A DNA stretch of 64,000 nucleotides from Taishania sp037189645 (GCA_037189645.1 JBBCIY010000001.1:124001-188000); one strand, 5' to 3'. Positions 51,050 to 59,601 are shown, numbered from the stretch's first letter. Numbers and translations are program-made. Notes: generated from the sequence alone by a model not told the origin.

Positions 51050-51643
51050 TCAGTATATTTTGGTAAATTGTTTACTCAATATTGCTTTTAAATTCATCTT
51101 TGCTTTTGCCAGGTTGGACTTTGATGTTCCTTCTGTAATCCCTAACTTCTCTGCGATCTCTTTATGAGAAAAGTTCTCAATTACAAACATGTTGAACACG
51201 GTTCTGTATGCAGGGGAAAGCTGTTGTACTGCCTCCATTGCCATTTCTCCTTTCAAGACCATATTTTCCAGGTTTTCCATTTCAACGATGGGGTCTTCCG
51301 CATCGTTGACGAAATCCGTGTCGGAATCGGACAGGAGCGGATCTTTTTTTGAACGGCGTATGTGATCAATTGCTGTATTTGCAACAATTCTGCGTACCCA
51401 TCCGTCAAAAGAACCTTTAAAATCATATCCATCCAGCTTTTCAAAGATCTTTATAAAACCGTTCTGAAGCACTTCTTCTGCCGTGTCTCTGTCAGAGATA
51501 TAGCGAAGCGCAACTACGATCAGCTTGCCATAATATAATTGAAAGAGCCGTTCCTGCGCACGACGGTCGTTCTGTAAACATCCTTCAATCACTTTATGTA
51601 AATCCACTCGTTTCTCCACAGTTTTCTCATTTTGATGACGCAT
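51050..51643 (-). CDS. ECF-type RNA polymerase sigma factor
   Basis: 197 residues, sigma-70 family, with region 2 (RAQERLFQLYYGKLIVVALRYISDRDTAEEVLQNGFIKIFEKLDGYDFKGSF) and region 4 (VQQLSPAYRTVFNMFVIENFSHKEIAEKLGITEGTSKSNLAKAKMNLK). Like other Bacteroidota ECFs it has no C-terminal extension. The downstream gene, 3 bp away, encodes the membrane protein likely to hold it in check. Targets unknown. Confidence 0.9.
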   Translation of the reverse strand: MRHQNEKTVEKRVDLHKVIEGCLQNDRRAQERLFQLYYGKLIVVALRYISDRDTAEEVLQNGFIKIFEKLDGYDFKGSFDGWVRRIVANTAIDHIRRSKKDPLLSDSDTDFVNDAEDPIVEMENLENMVLKGEMAMEAVQQLSPAYRTVFNMFVIENFSHKEIAEKLGITEGTSKSNLAKAKMNLKAILSKQFTKIY

Positions 51644-51744
51644 GAGTTTATTTTCAGTTGCCTGATCAGATTAAAAATATGCTTTTTTACTTAAAACATC
51701 AAAAAAATCGGTATGCACGTTTAAAGTTTCCCAAAGTTTTACAC

Positions 51745-51752
51745 TAACTTTG
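51745..51752 (+). promoter_or_regulatory. Promoter -7 box of ndk
   Basis: TAACTTTG, exact consensus, followed by CGCCCGG, 32 bp before the ATG at 51785. Confidence 0.5.
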
Positions 51753-51784
51753 CGCCCGGTTATCAAAAAAGAAATAATAAAAAT

Positions 51785-52204
51785 ATGGCAACAAACAGAA
51801 CGTTTACAATGCTTAAGCCTGATGCTATCGAAAACGGATACGCGGGAAAGATCATCGACATGATCATCGGAGCCGGGTTTAAGATCAAGGCAATGAAATA
51901 CACACGTTTGTCTGAGGAACAGGCAAAGAAATTTTATGAAGTACATGCTGAAAGACCGTTTTACGGAGAATTGGTAGAGTATATGACTTCAGGACCAATC
52001 ATTGCAGCGATACTTGAAAAGGAAAACGCAGTTGCTGATTTTCGTACCCTGATCGGAGCTACCGATCCTGCAGAAGCTGCCGAGGGGACAATCCGTAAAA
52101 ATTATGCTGAATCAAAAGGACGTAATGCTGTTCACGGTTCGGATTCAGACGAAAATGCTGAAATTGAAGGAAAATTCCATTTCTCCGCATCAGAGATTTT
52201 CTAA
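51785..52204 (+). CDS. ndk: Nucleoside diphosphate kinase
   Basis: Moves phosphate between nucleoside di- and triphosphates. 139 residues with the phospho-acceptor histidine H117 in GRNAVHGSDS and the start NRTFTMLKPDAIENGYAGKIIDM, both diagnostic. It is monocistronic with a promoter and a terminator. Confidence 0.97.
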   Translation: MATNRTFTMLKPDAIENGYAGKIIDMIIGAGFKIKAMKYTRLSEEQAKKFYEVHAERPFYGELVEYMTSGPIIAAILEKENAVADFRTLIGATDPAEAAEGTIRKNYAESKGRNAVHGSDSDENAEIEGKFHFSASEIF

Positions 52205-52231
52205 GAAAAATTTATTCGACAATGATAGAAA

Positions 52232-52259
52232 AGAGAGGCTTTTGATGGCCTCTTTTTTT
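52232..52259 (+). terminator. Rho-independent terminator of ndk
   Basis: Stem AGAGGC / GCCTCT with an 8-base loop, followed by seven T residues. Confidence 0.8.
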
Positions 52260-52288
52260 GTGGAGTTGCGTCATCTATAAGAAAAGCA

Positions 52289-52296
52289 TAATTTTG
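52289..52296 (+). promoter_or_regulatory. Promoter of the LamG/PKD cargo gene
   Basis: TAATTTTG, exact consensus, with TTG at 52266-52268 spaced 20 bp upstream. The ATG is at 52355. Confidence 0.6.
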
Positions 52297-52354
52297 TGCT
52301 TATATTTATTAATCGCTGTTTTCATCGAAAAGCTGAAAATAAAACTTACTTGCT

Positions 52355-55246
52355 ATGATTTTTACGAATAGAAAACTATTGATTCCCCTTCTTTCGGTTA
52401 TTTGTTTGACTTCGAATTATGCAAACGCACAGCAATCGTTGAGTAACCCGGGAAATCCGCACGGGGTTCTGATCGGCGACCTGGATATTACAGGGAATCA
52501 GGTGACGGTTGAAGCGCTGATCAAAAGGACGGCTGCCGGAGGACCGAATATTGTCAGCAAGCATACCGACCCTTCCAACGTCAATTACCTGTTGCGGCCT
52601 ACTACGTTTGAATTGACAACGACAAACGGGTTTTTATTGATGAATAATCCGTATACTCTTCAGAATAACAGGTGGTATCATATTGCAGGAACATACGACG
52701 GTGCTTTTGTCAGGTATTATGTAAATGGCTGTCTGGTTGTTGAGCAACCCTGGTCGGGAAACCTGGTAACCAATAACCTGGCAACCTGTATCGGGAATAT
52801 ATCAACAGCCGGGAACTCAGAAGGTTTTATCGGCCAGATTGACGAAGTGCGTATCTGGAACATCGCAAGGACAGAGAACGAGATCAGGCAGAATATGATC
52901 AACTTACCAGCGCCGAATACCTATCCGAACCTGAGGGCTTACTACAAATTTGAAGGAAATTATAACAATGTGCTGGGAACCGGGTTTAACGGAACGTTGA
53001 TGGGAAGCCCATCCCTGGTCGCAACGACCGGTGATCTGCCAACAGAATTCCAGATAATTGACATCCTGGAAACCGACAATATTGTTTGTGGGGGAGAAAT
53101 GACAGGTAGCATTACAGCAATCGCTTCGGCATCGTTGGGAACAACTTATTCCTTGAATGGAGGAACCTACCAGTCCGGGAATGTTTTTTCCAATTTAACT
53201 GCGGGTAATTATACCGTTAATATAAGATCACAGGAAGGATGTATTCTTTCAGAATCGGTTACGATAGCAGATGGTATGACCTTAGATGCAGGAGCCGATC
53301 AGGTCATCTGTTCCGGGGAAACGGCCCAGTTATCTGCATCCGGCGGGAGCGGGGATTTTACCTGGGATGCTCATCCTTCTCTGAGTTCTGTAACAATTGC
53401 CAACCCGACGGCAACACCTTCTTCTACAACGACCTATACCGTCAGAAGCAAGGTCAGAGTGGGGCCCAACCTGGTAACGAACGGCTCTTTTGAAATGGGG
53501 AATACGGGTTTCTCATCCGGGTACAACCACTATGTTTCGGGGGAATTGCCGCAGGGGTCGTATGCTGTTACAAATAATCCGGTCTTATACAACGGAGGAT
53601 TTGCGGCTTGTAATGATCATACGACATCTTCAGGATTGATGCTGCTGGCAGATGCAGCCTGTGGTACAAATGGCGTTCCTTCGAATACGGATCTCTGGTG
53701 CCAGACCATTGCGGTTACTCCGAATACCGATTATGAATTTTCCGCGTGGATGGCAAATGTGGTTGGTGGTACATCATCATCTCTTTTGTTTTCCATCAAC
53801 GGTACTCCGATAGGAAATCCCGCTCCGACTTCGACGATAACGTGTGACTGGCAGGAGTTTTTTGTAAGCTGGAATTCAGGAGGAGCAACGTCCGCGACAA
53901 TTTGTATTGCAGAGGGTACGGGTGTTTGCAGCGGAAATGACTTTGCGATTGATGATATTTCGTTTTATGAGATTTGTGAGCTGGTAGACGAGGTAACCGT
54001 AACAGTAAGTCCATTGCCTGTAATTACCGGAGCAGATGCTGAAGTCTGTCCGCAGGGATCGGTTACATTAACTGTTTCCGGGGCAGATACGTATTCCTGG
54101 TCTCCGGGAACGTATCTGAGCGCCACTACCGGTGCTTCGGTCGTATTTACGGCCGGAGCAGCCACTTCCTATACTGTAACCGGAACGGATCTGAACGGCT
54201 GTTCAGGCTCTGCCACTATTTCCGTGGCAGTCAGCCAGCTGAGTTCCGTAGAAGCCGGTACGAATTACCAGGGATGTGAAAATGACCAGGTAGTTCTGAG
54301 TGCGGCAGGCAGTGGCCCGGGAACCTATGTATGGAGCAATGGTGTTCCGAACAACACTTCCTTTTATCCACCCGTCGGGGTAAATACTTATTATGTGGTA
54401 TTTACTGATGAAGATGGTTGTGTCGCTACGGACTCTTTAATTGTTGACATCCAGGCAATACCTGTAATCAGCTTTACTGCTGTACAGTCAGGATACTGCT
54501 ATCCGGTTACTGCTCAATTTACCAATACTACTCAGAATGTGCAGAATTGCGTCTGGACCATGGATAATGGCGATATCTTAACTGGTTGTACTGTTGCTTA
54601 CACCTTCAATGAAGCGGGTACCTATGGCGCATTATTACAGGCAGCATCTTCCTACGGATGCATTGGTCAGCTGAGCCAGTCTTCACTCATTGTCGTGGAT
54701 GAATATCCACAGGCATCCTTTAGCCATACTCCCAATCAGATTTATTACCTGGAGCCGGCCATAGCATTTGAAAATCAGTCTGTGGGAGCTTCTTCTTATC
54801 TCTGGGATTTCGGGGATGAAAGCCTGTTTTCGACAGTGGAATCTCCCACACATGAATATCCTTCAGAGCTGGAAGAAGAAGGCTATACGGTCACATTGAT
54901 CGCTTTTTCTCCACACAATTGTCCGGATACTGCTATCCGGGTCATTTCTATAAGGGACGAGCTGATTGTTTATATTCCCAATACATTCACTCCGGATGGA
55001 GACCAGTTCAACCAGGTATTCCAGCCTGTTTTTACATCCGGGTTTGATCCGTTTGACTATACACTGCTTATTTTCAACAGGTGGGGAGAACGTGTTTTTG
55101 AATCCCATAACGCAGCAGCAGGGTGGGATGGAATGTATGGAGGGAAGCCCTGTCAATCCGGGACATATACCTGGCAAATTGAGGTAAAGACAACTCTTTC
55201 GGATGAGCGGAAACGATTCACGGGGCACGTGAACCTGTTGAGATAG
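52355..55246 (+). CDS. LamG/PKD multidomain exported protein with T9SS type B sorting domain
   Basis: 963 residues. Signal peptide about 1-25. A LamG/concanavalin-like domain (about 35-215: VTVEALIKR, YHIAGTYDGAFVRYYVNGCLVVEQPW, IGQIDEVRIWNIARTENEIRQNM). A SprB-like repeat (about 240-305, CGGEMTGSITAIASASLGTTYSLNGGTYQ). Ig-like and PKD-like modules follow (SYLWDFGDESLFSTVESPTHEY). It ends in the gliding-motility-associated type B sorting domain (YIPNTFTPDGDQFNQVFQPVF ... LLIFNRWGERVFES ... GTYTWQIEVKTTLSDERKRFTGHVNLLR). Probably surface-exposed or secreted; ligand unknown. Confidence 0.9.
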   Translation: MIFTNRKLLIPLLSVICLTSNYANAQQSLSNPGNPHGVLIGDLDITGNQVTVEALIKRTAAGGPNIVSKHTDPSNVNYLLRPTTFELTTTNGFLLMNNPYTLQNNRWYHIAGTYDGAFVRYYVNGCLVVEQPWSGNLVTNNLATCIGNISTAGNSEGFIGQIDEVRIWNIARTENEIRQNMINLPAPNTYPNLRAYYKFEGNYNNVLGTGFNGTLMGSPSLVATTGDLPTEFQIIDILETDNIVCGGEMTGSITAIASASLGTTYSLNGGTYQSGNVFSNLTAGNYTVNIRSQEGCILSESVTIADGMTLDAGADQVICSGETAQLSASGGSGDFTWDAHPSLSSVTIANPTATPSSTTTYTVRSKVRVGPNLVTNGSFEMGNTGFSSGYNHYVSGELPQGSYAVTNNPVLYNGGFAACNDHTTSSGLMLLADAACGTNGVPSNTDLWCQTIAVTPNTDYEFSAWMANVVGGTSSSLLFSINGTPIGNPAPTSTITCDWQEFFVSWNSGGATSATICIAEGTGVCSGNDFAIDDISFYEICELVDEVTVTVSPLPVITGADAEVCPQGSVTLTVSGADTYSWSPGTYLSATTGASVVFTAGAATSYTVTGTDLNGCSGSATISVAVSQLSSVEAGTNYQGCENDQVVLSAAGSGPGTYVWSNGVPNNTSFYPPVGVNTYYVVFTDEDGCVATDSLIVDIQAIPVISFTAVQSGYCYPVTAQFTNTTQNVQNCVWTMDNGDILTGCTVAYTFNEAGTYGALLQAASSYGCIGQLSQSSLIVVDEYPQASFSHTPNQIYYLEPAIAFENQSVGASSYLWDFGDESLFSTVESPTHEYPSELEEEGYTVTLIAFSPHNCPDTAIRVISIRDELIVYIPNTFTPDGDQFNQVFQPVFTSGFDPFDYTLLIFNRWGERVFESHNAAAGWDGMYGGKPCQSGTYTWQIEVKTTLSDERKRFTGHVNLLR

Positions 55247-55263
55247 GAAGGTCTTATTACCGG

Positions 55264-55929
55264 TCAGGTACCAGCCTGGCAGAATTGTTCGGCGATAACC
55301 AGGTCTGCCGGTGTGGTGATTTTGATGTTTTCTTCATTTCCTTTGACAAGGTGTATTTCGAATCCTGCTTCCTCCACCAGTGAAGCATCATCTGTTATAC
55401 CTGGATGAAACGGCTGGGTGTATGCTTTCATTAAAATTTCAGATGCAAAACATTGTGGTGTCTGAACGCGGATATAATCCGATCTGTTCACTGCTATTGA
55501 TTGATGACCCTTTAGCACCCGGATGGATTCGTTAATGAGCAGAAATGGAATGCCGCTTCCTTTTTCCTGTGCGGATTTTACACATTCCAGGATAGTTTTA
55601 ACAGATACCAGCGGACGAACGCCATCGTGAACACCGATTATTGTTCCCTTAGCTTCTTTCAACGCATTTTTGATGGAGTCGTACCGTTCTGTACCCCCGG
55701 AAATGAGTGTATGAGGAATGGTGCAATTGTACTGTTTAAGTGTATTTTTCCAGTAATCAACCCAGGCGTGTGGCAGTGTAATGAGTAATTGTGCTGTGTT
55801 GTCGGCTTTGTGGAATTTTTCCAGTGTATGCAGCAGAACAGGCTTACCTTTCAGAAGCAGGAATTGTTTAGGAAGCTCACTTCCCATTCGTTTTCCGCTT
55901 CCTCCCGCAGTAATGATAAACGTGTTCAT
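55264..55929 (-). CDS. ispD: 2-C-methyl-D-erythritol 4-phosphate cytidylyltransferase IspD
   Basis: Third step of the non-mevalonate isoprenoid pathway: adds CMP to methylerythritol phosphate. 221 residues with the nucleotide-binding start IITAGGSGKRMGSELPKQFL, VHDGVRPLVS, and IRVQTPQCFASEIL, matching the family length. A hairpin with a T-run precedes it (55942-55972). No other isoprenoid genes are nearby. Confidence 0.94.
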   Translation of the reverse strand: MNTFIITAGGSGKRMGSELPKQFLLLKGKPVLLHTLEKFHKADNTAQLLITLPHAWVDYWKNTLKQYNCTIPHTLISGGTERYDSIKNALKEAKGTIIGVHDGVRPLVSVKTILECVKSAQEKGSGIPFLLINESIRVLKGHQSIAVNRSDYIRVQTPQCFASEILMKAYTQPFHPGITDDASLVEEAGFEIHLVKGNEENIKITTPADLVIAEQFCQAGT

Positions 55930-55941
55930 TTGTGAAAAATT

Positions 55942-55972
55942 AAAAAAGGCTGCCTGAAATAGACAACCTTTT
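55942..55972 (-). terminator. Hairpin with T-run between the small membrane-protein gene and ispD
   Basis: Minus strand: AAAAGGTTGTC pairs with GGCAGCCTTTT (with wobble pairs) around a 7-base loop, followed by TTTT and AATTTTTC. It lies 20 bp after the 55993 stop and just before ispD, so it may be a terminator or partial attenuator. Confidence 0.6.
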
Positions 55973-55992
55973 GATAATATTGCTGGTTCCGG

Positions 55993-56193
55993 TTATTTAA
56001 TCTGATTCGGATTGTCTTTTGCCTGTTTGTTGAATTTCAATTGGTGACGCAACCAGTAGAACAGTCCAAAAAATCCTCCTAAAACAACAATCGTGTTGAA
56101 GATTGCCGTAATTCCGTGGTCCTCATCGTAGATTGCGGAAAGAACACTTTCCAAAGCATCTCCCAATCCCCAAAAAAAGTCTGTAGCTGTCAT
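55993..56193 (-). CDS. Small membrane protein of unknown function
   Basis: 66 residues with one hydrophobic segment (about 30-49, FNTIVVLGGFFGLFYWLRHQL) and a lysine/asparagine-rich tail. It resembles short conserved Flavobacteriales membrane proteins (possibly the DUF6341 type), but I cannot confirm this. The frame is intact, the ATG is clear, and a hairpin follows. Confidence 0.6.
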   Translation of the reverse strand: MTATDFFWGLGDALESVLSAIYDEDHGITAIFNTIVVLGGFFGLFYWLRHQLKFNKQAKDNPNQIK

Positions 56194-56312
56194 CTCTTTT
56201 ATTATTTGTTAGGCAAATTAAATCATTTTTTTTCGATTAACGATTATTTATCGGTGATATTTTTCCTCAACGGACCGTTGATAACAGAAAATGAGTACAA
56301 GGTGGTAAACGG

Positions 56313-57248
56313 CTATTTTTTCCGTACGCCGATAATATTCGGAAGGGGCCAGAATTCAGCATTCTTATCCGTAGGATAGGTTTTGGATACATAGCTGCCC
56401 AATTTTTCAATCCGGTTATTTTCCGTATCGATGAACAAGCTGGTCTGTGGTCCGCCTTCCATATAGATCGCGTTGAAAAGCGGCTCTTCAAAATGAATCA
56501 TGAAATCGATCATTTCGTTGTGAGAATAAGGGGATCGGGTGAAGATAAAATAAATATTCTGCTGTTTGTCTTTGGCAACAATCAGCTGGCTGCACCACTG
56601 GGGATTCTTGTTCCAGCTCATTGGTTTCCCATTGCAATCGATCATTCTTAACCCCTGCGCCATTGATGAATACTGGTGCTTTACCGTTGCCAGGTCCGCA
56701 CATTTTAAATCAATGATATCGAATTCAGGCAATCCTTTTTCCAGCGGGTTAAAGACGATCATCATATTATAACCGTCATAAAGCTGATCGTTGTTGGCAT
56801 AATCCCGGCTGTTCTGCAGTAATCCTTTGCTCATCAACGGGCGTTTCAGGTCGTACATCCCGGCATTTATCGCTATATTGAGATTGTATTTTTCCGCCCA
56901 GTCAACGACACACATGGGAGAAGAATCGGATTGCGTTGCTGAAAGCATTTCGAAATGGAATTTTTCCGGGTTTATTTTCAGGATGCTGATCCTGGAGTCG
57001 CTTACTCTTTCCTTTCTGGGAGCATCTTTTTCAATGTATGACAGACCGTCCTCCAGCCGGATCCACTGGTTGTGGAATTTGTTGTAGTAGGAGGGATCGT
57101 AAAACGGAGTGTACCGGACGGAGTCTTTTTTTTCCGTATCTTTTACTTTCAGCGTGTCGGTTACCGGCTGTTGGGAGCAGGAGGTGAACGGTACGATCAG
57201 TAAAAGAAGGATTGCTTTGTACAGCGGATATCGGAAATGTGTATTCAT
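56313..57248 (-). CDS. Phosphodiester glycosidase (NAGPA-like/DUF2233) lipoprotein
   Basis: 311 residues. Lipoprotein-like signal MNTHFRYPLYKAILLLLIVPFTSC. The rest matches the NAGPA/DUF2233 fold that cleaves or binds sugar phosphodiesters: NIAINAGMYDLKRPLMSKGLLQNS near the middle, FIFTRSPYSHNEMIDFM, and AIYMEGGPQTSLFID carrying the conserved glycine pair. The substrate is unknown. It starts in a 4-bp overlap with the upstream lysozyme-like gene, so the two are produced together. Confidence 0.83.
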   Translation of the reverse strand: MNTHFRYPLYKAILLLLIVPFTSCSQQPVTDTLKVKDTEKKDSVRYTPFYDPSYYNKFHNQWIRLEDGLSYIEKDAPRKERVSDSRISILKINPEKFHFEMLSATQSDSSPMCVVDWAEKYNLNIAINAGMYDLKRPLMSKGLLQNSRDYANNDQLYDGYNMMIVFNPLEKGLPEFDIIDLKCADLATVKHQYSSMAQGLRMIDCNGKPMSWNKNPQWCSQLIVAKDKQQNIYFIFTRSPYSHNEMIDFMIHFEEPLFNAIYMEGGPQTSLFIDTENNRIEKLGSYVSKTYPTDKNAEFWPLPNIIGVRKK

Positions 57249-58366
57249 ACCTGTCCGGGGATTTGTTCTTTGGGCGCCCAGTCAAATTTTTCACCACGGA
57301 TCGGGAATAGGTCAAATAATTCGCCTGAATAGTAAAATTGATACCCGATCATACCGAAGGTATAAGGAACTTCGTGGATGTGTATGGTAGATCCTCCGAC
57401 CCGGGGAGTTGGGTTCGGGTTGGATTGTGGAAAACCGACATTGAACAGTGTTGCCAGTATTTCGGGGCGATGCCCGATCGGGTAACCAGCTTTTTCCCAT
57501 TGCAGTTTGACCTGTTTCAGAAAGATCGCCGCGTATAGATACGAGTAATAGTGATTACGGAATGATGTCAACCGGGAGATGCGTTCCTCATCGGGATTCT
57601 CTGTCTGGAAATCCAGCAAATGCTCGTATGCTTTGCCCAGGTAGAACTCGCTGTTTTCATCTTTCAGCAAACGCTCAATCTTTTTGGCCGTATGCTCTTT
57701 AATGCCTGTTACACCAAACGAATACTGGCTTTCTACGGAAAGTATTTTCAGCGGACCGATCCACTTTTTAAACGCTTCCCGGTTGGAGTTGAACAGCCGG
57801 ATCTGCTCGCCGACCAGGCATGCAACGATCAGGCGTTCTTCCACTCCTGTGACTTTTGCCACGGAGTCGATCAGGTGTTTGTCCTTTGCTACTGCTTCTT
57901 TAAAGATCTCCCATTCGGGAATGTTCATCCATTCAAACGCGCTTTTTTGCGATGTTGTCCCGGATACGGTTCCGGATGAGAGTTTTCTGATAGCGTCCTG
58001 GTAGCGGGCATCTTCTTTTAGAGCCAGATCTGTGGCATCCAGCATGCGTGATACTTCTGTGATCGTGCTTCCGTTGTTGAGCGCGTACAGGATGTGTTCT
58101 GCATTGACAGGATAATGATTGTTGAGCAGCTCAATCCGCCTGAAGACAGAAAGAATGAGCTCGGTTTCCGGTGCATCCGGGGAAGAAGAAGGCTTTTCAC
58201 TGTATTTTTTGTTGATATCGTGCAGGTACCTGCTGTTTTGATCAACACTTCCTTTCTGGTTGGTCCATTTGAACTGGATAGCCATGTAGCTCATCAGCAA
58301 TCCGAATCCTACTATGGCAAACCCGTAGAGAACAACAGTATAGCATATTTTGAACACCTTTTTCAT
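57245..58366 (-). CDS. Membrane-anchored protein with possible lysozyme-like (transglycosylase) domain
   Basis: 373 residues from the ATG at 58366, with an N-terminal membrane segment (FKICYTVVLYGFAIVGFGLLMSY). Residues ~185-340 contain a helical region resembling lysozyme-type transglycosylases: VTGVEERLIVACLVGEQIRLF with a buried glutamate, YSFGVTGIKEHTAKKIERLL, and SYLYAAIFLKQVKLQWEKAGYPIGHRPEILATLFNVGF. The match is by eye only. Its stop overlaps the phosphodiester glycosidase start (ATGA), suggesting joint work on a cell-wall or surface glycan. Confidence 0.6.
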   Translation of the reverse strand: MKKVFKICYTVVLYGFAIVGFGLLMSYMAIQFKWTNQKGSVDQNSRYLHDINKKYSEKPSSSPDAPETELILSVFRRIELLNNHYPVNAEHILYALNNGSTITEVSRMLDATDLALKEDARYQDAIRKLSSGTVSGTTSQKSAFEWMNIPEWEIFKEAVAKDKHLIDSVAKVTGVEERLIVACLVGEQIRLFNSNREAFKKWIGPLKILSVESQYSFGVTGIKEHTAKKIERLLKDENSEFYLGKAYEHLLDFQTENPDEERISRLTSFRNHYYSYLYAAIFLKQVKLQWEKAGYPIGHRPEILATLFNVGFPQSNPNPTPRVGGSTIHIHEVPYTFGMIGYQFYYSGELFDLFPIRGEKFDWAPKEQIPGQV

Positions 58367-58381
58367 CAGCGAAATTTTTGG

Positions 58382-58389
58382 CAAATTTA
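58382..58389 (-). promoter_or_regulatory. Promoter -7 box of the lysozyme-like/NAGPA operon
   Basis: Minus-strand TAAATTTG, an exact TAnnTTTG match, 15 bp before the ATG at 58366. Confidence 0.5.
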
Positions 58390-58444
58390 ATTGCTCTGCT
58401 CACTTGATGACCAGGTGTTAATAACTTTATTTTAAGATTGTTAT

Positions 58445-59227
58445 TTATTGATTGACAAAGGTTTCAATGGCTGTTGTCAGCTCAATGAACTGTTCCACAC
58501 TCAACACTTCCGGACGCAACGACAGGTATTCATGATCGAATCCGGGATTGTTCATCAGTTTTTTGAGGGAGTTGCGGAGTGTTTTTCTGCGTTGGTTGAA
58601 CCCGGCTTTTACTACCTGGATGAATAATTTTTCATTGCAGGGAAGCTCTTTTCGCTGGTTGCGGGTACAGCGGATCACTCCCGATTTTACTTTGGGAGGT
58701 GGATTGAAAACATGCTCATCGACCGTAAAACAGTATTCAATGTCGTAAAATGCCTGTAGCAATACACTGATGATTCCATATTGTTTGGAACCTGGTTTTT
58801 CCGCAACACGCTCAGCAACTTCTTTCTGGAACATGCCCATTATTTCCGGAATCTGGTTCCGGTAATCGAGACATCTGAACAAGATCTGCGAGGAGATGTT
58901 GTAAGGAAAATTCCCCACCACGGCGAATGGCTCGGTTCCCATTATTTCTTTCAGATCCGCTTTCAGAAAGTCTTTTTTGAAGATCTTTCCTTCCAGTTGC
59001 GGGAAATGTTCTTTCAGGTATTCAATCGATTCGATATCAACATCCATCACAGACAGATCAATACCGGGCTGTTGCAGGAGGTATTCCGTCAAAGCACCGG
59101 TTCCCGGTCCGATTTCCAGTACCCGTTTACAATCTTCGTGATAACGGAATTGAGCGGCAATTTTTTTACAGGTATTCTTGTCCGTTAAGAAATGCTGTCC
59201 TAAGTGTTTTTTTGCTCTTACCGTCAT
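58445..59227 (-). CDS. rsmA: 16S rRNA (adenine-1518/1519) dimethyltransferase RsmA
   Basis: Dimethylates two adenines in helix 45 of 16S rRNA (KsgA activity). 260 residues with AKKHLGQHFLTDKNT, the SAM motif VLEIGPGTGALTEYLL, and VVGNFPYNISSQILF (NxPY catalytic motif). KSGVIRC and NQRRKTLRNSLKK near the C-terminus complete the family pattern. It overlaps the upstream DUF4286 gene by 4 bp. Confidence 0.95.
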   Translation of the reverse strand: MTVRAKKHLGQHFLTDKNTCKKIAAQFRYHEDCKRVLEIGPGTGALTEYLLQQPGIDLSVMDVDIESIEYLKEHFPQLEGKIFKKDFLKADLKEIMGTEPFAVVGNFPYNISSQILFRCLDYRNQIPEIMGMFQKEVAERVAEKPGSKQYGIISVLLQAFYDIEYCFTVDEHVFNPPPKVKSGVIRCTRNQRKELPCNEKLFIQVVKAGFNQRRKTLRNSLKKLMNNPGFDHEYLSLRPEVLSVEQFIELTTAIETFVNQ

Positions 59228-59538
59228 TGTTTAAACTCTTCGACGATTGATAAAATGGTACGGAATGCCGCGAATTTTCCCTGGTACCTGCTAGTGTGCT
59301 CATGTTGTAGCCTGGGAGCGTACAATTGCTGATACACATCGAATTTGTCCTGGTCGGGAGCAATGTATTGAATGGCGTAGCTCATTCCGCCTTCTTCCTC
59401 CCCTTGAATACGGGAAATCCTGCTTTCAATAAAGCATCCTGTGCCCATTACATCCGGGATATGTGTTGAACGCATCCATGCCAGCCATTCATCGTGGACT
59501 TCCGCATCAATATTTACTGTAACGTTGTAGATAATCAT
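59224..59538 (-). CDS. DUF4286 family protein
   Basis: 104 residues matching the DUF4286 pattern IIYNVTVNIDAEVHDEWLAWMRSTHIPDVMGTGCF and a predicted ferredoxin-like beta-alpha fold. The rsmA gene starts in its stop codon (ATGA), so they form an operon; functional meaning unknown. Confidence 0.85.
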   Translation of the reverse strand: MIIYNVTVNIDAEVHDEWLAWMRSTHIPDVMGTGCFIESRISRIQGEEEGGMSYAIQYIAPDQDKFDVYQQLYAPRLQHEHTSRYQGKFAAFRTILSIVEEFKQ

Positions 59539-59542
59539 GGTA

Positions 59543-59550
59543 CAAAAATA
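59543..59550 (-). promoter_or_regulatory. Promoter -7 box of the DUF4286-rsmA operon
   Basis: Minus-strand TATTTTTG, exact consensus, 4 bp before the ATG at 59538. The transcript would start at or next to the start codon. The repeat copy 6 lies immediately upstream. Confidence 0.5.
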
Positions 59551-59564
59551 CCGACATTTTCGTT

Positions 59565-59601
59565 ATATCGCAATATTCCGATAGTGCGATCAGATGATTT
59601 T
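59565..59601 (+). repeat. Dispersed palindromic repeat, copy 6
   Basis: ATATCGCAATATTCCGATAG followed by TGCGATCAGATGATTTT. The core differs from copy 3 at two of 20 positions; the tail carries an extra TGCGAT before the ATTTT end. It lies upstream of the DUF4286-rsmA operon promoter. Confidence 0.68.

Noticed and set aside
10374..59601. CRISPR array
   Set aside because: The repeats are scattered over 50 kb as single or double copies without regular spacers, so no array exists.
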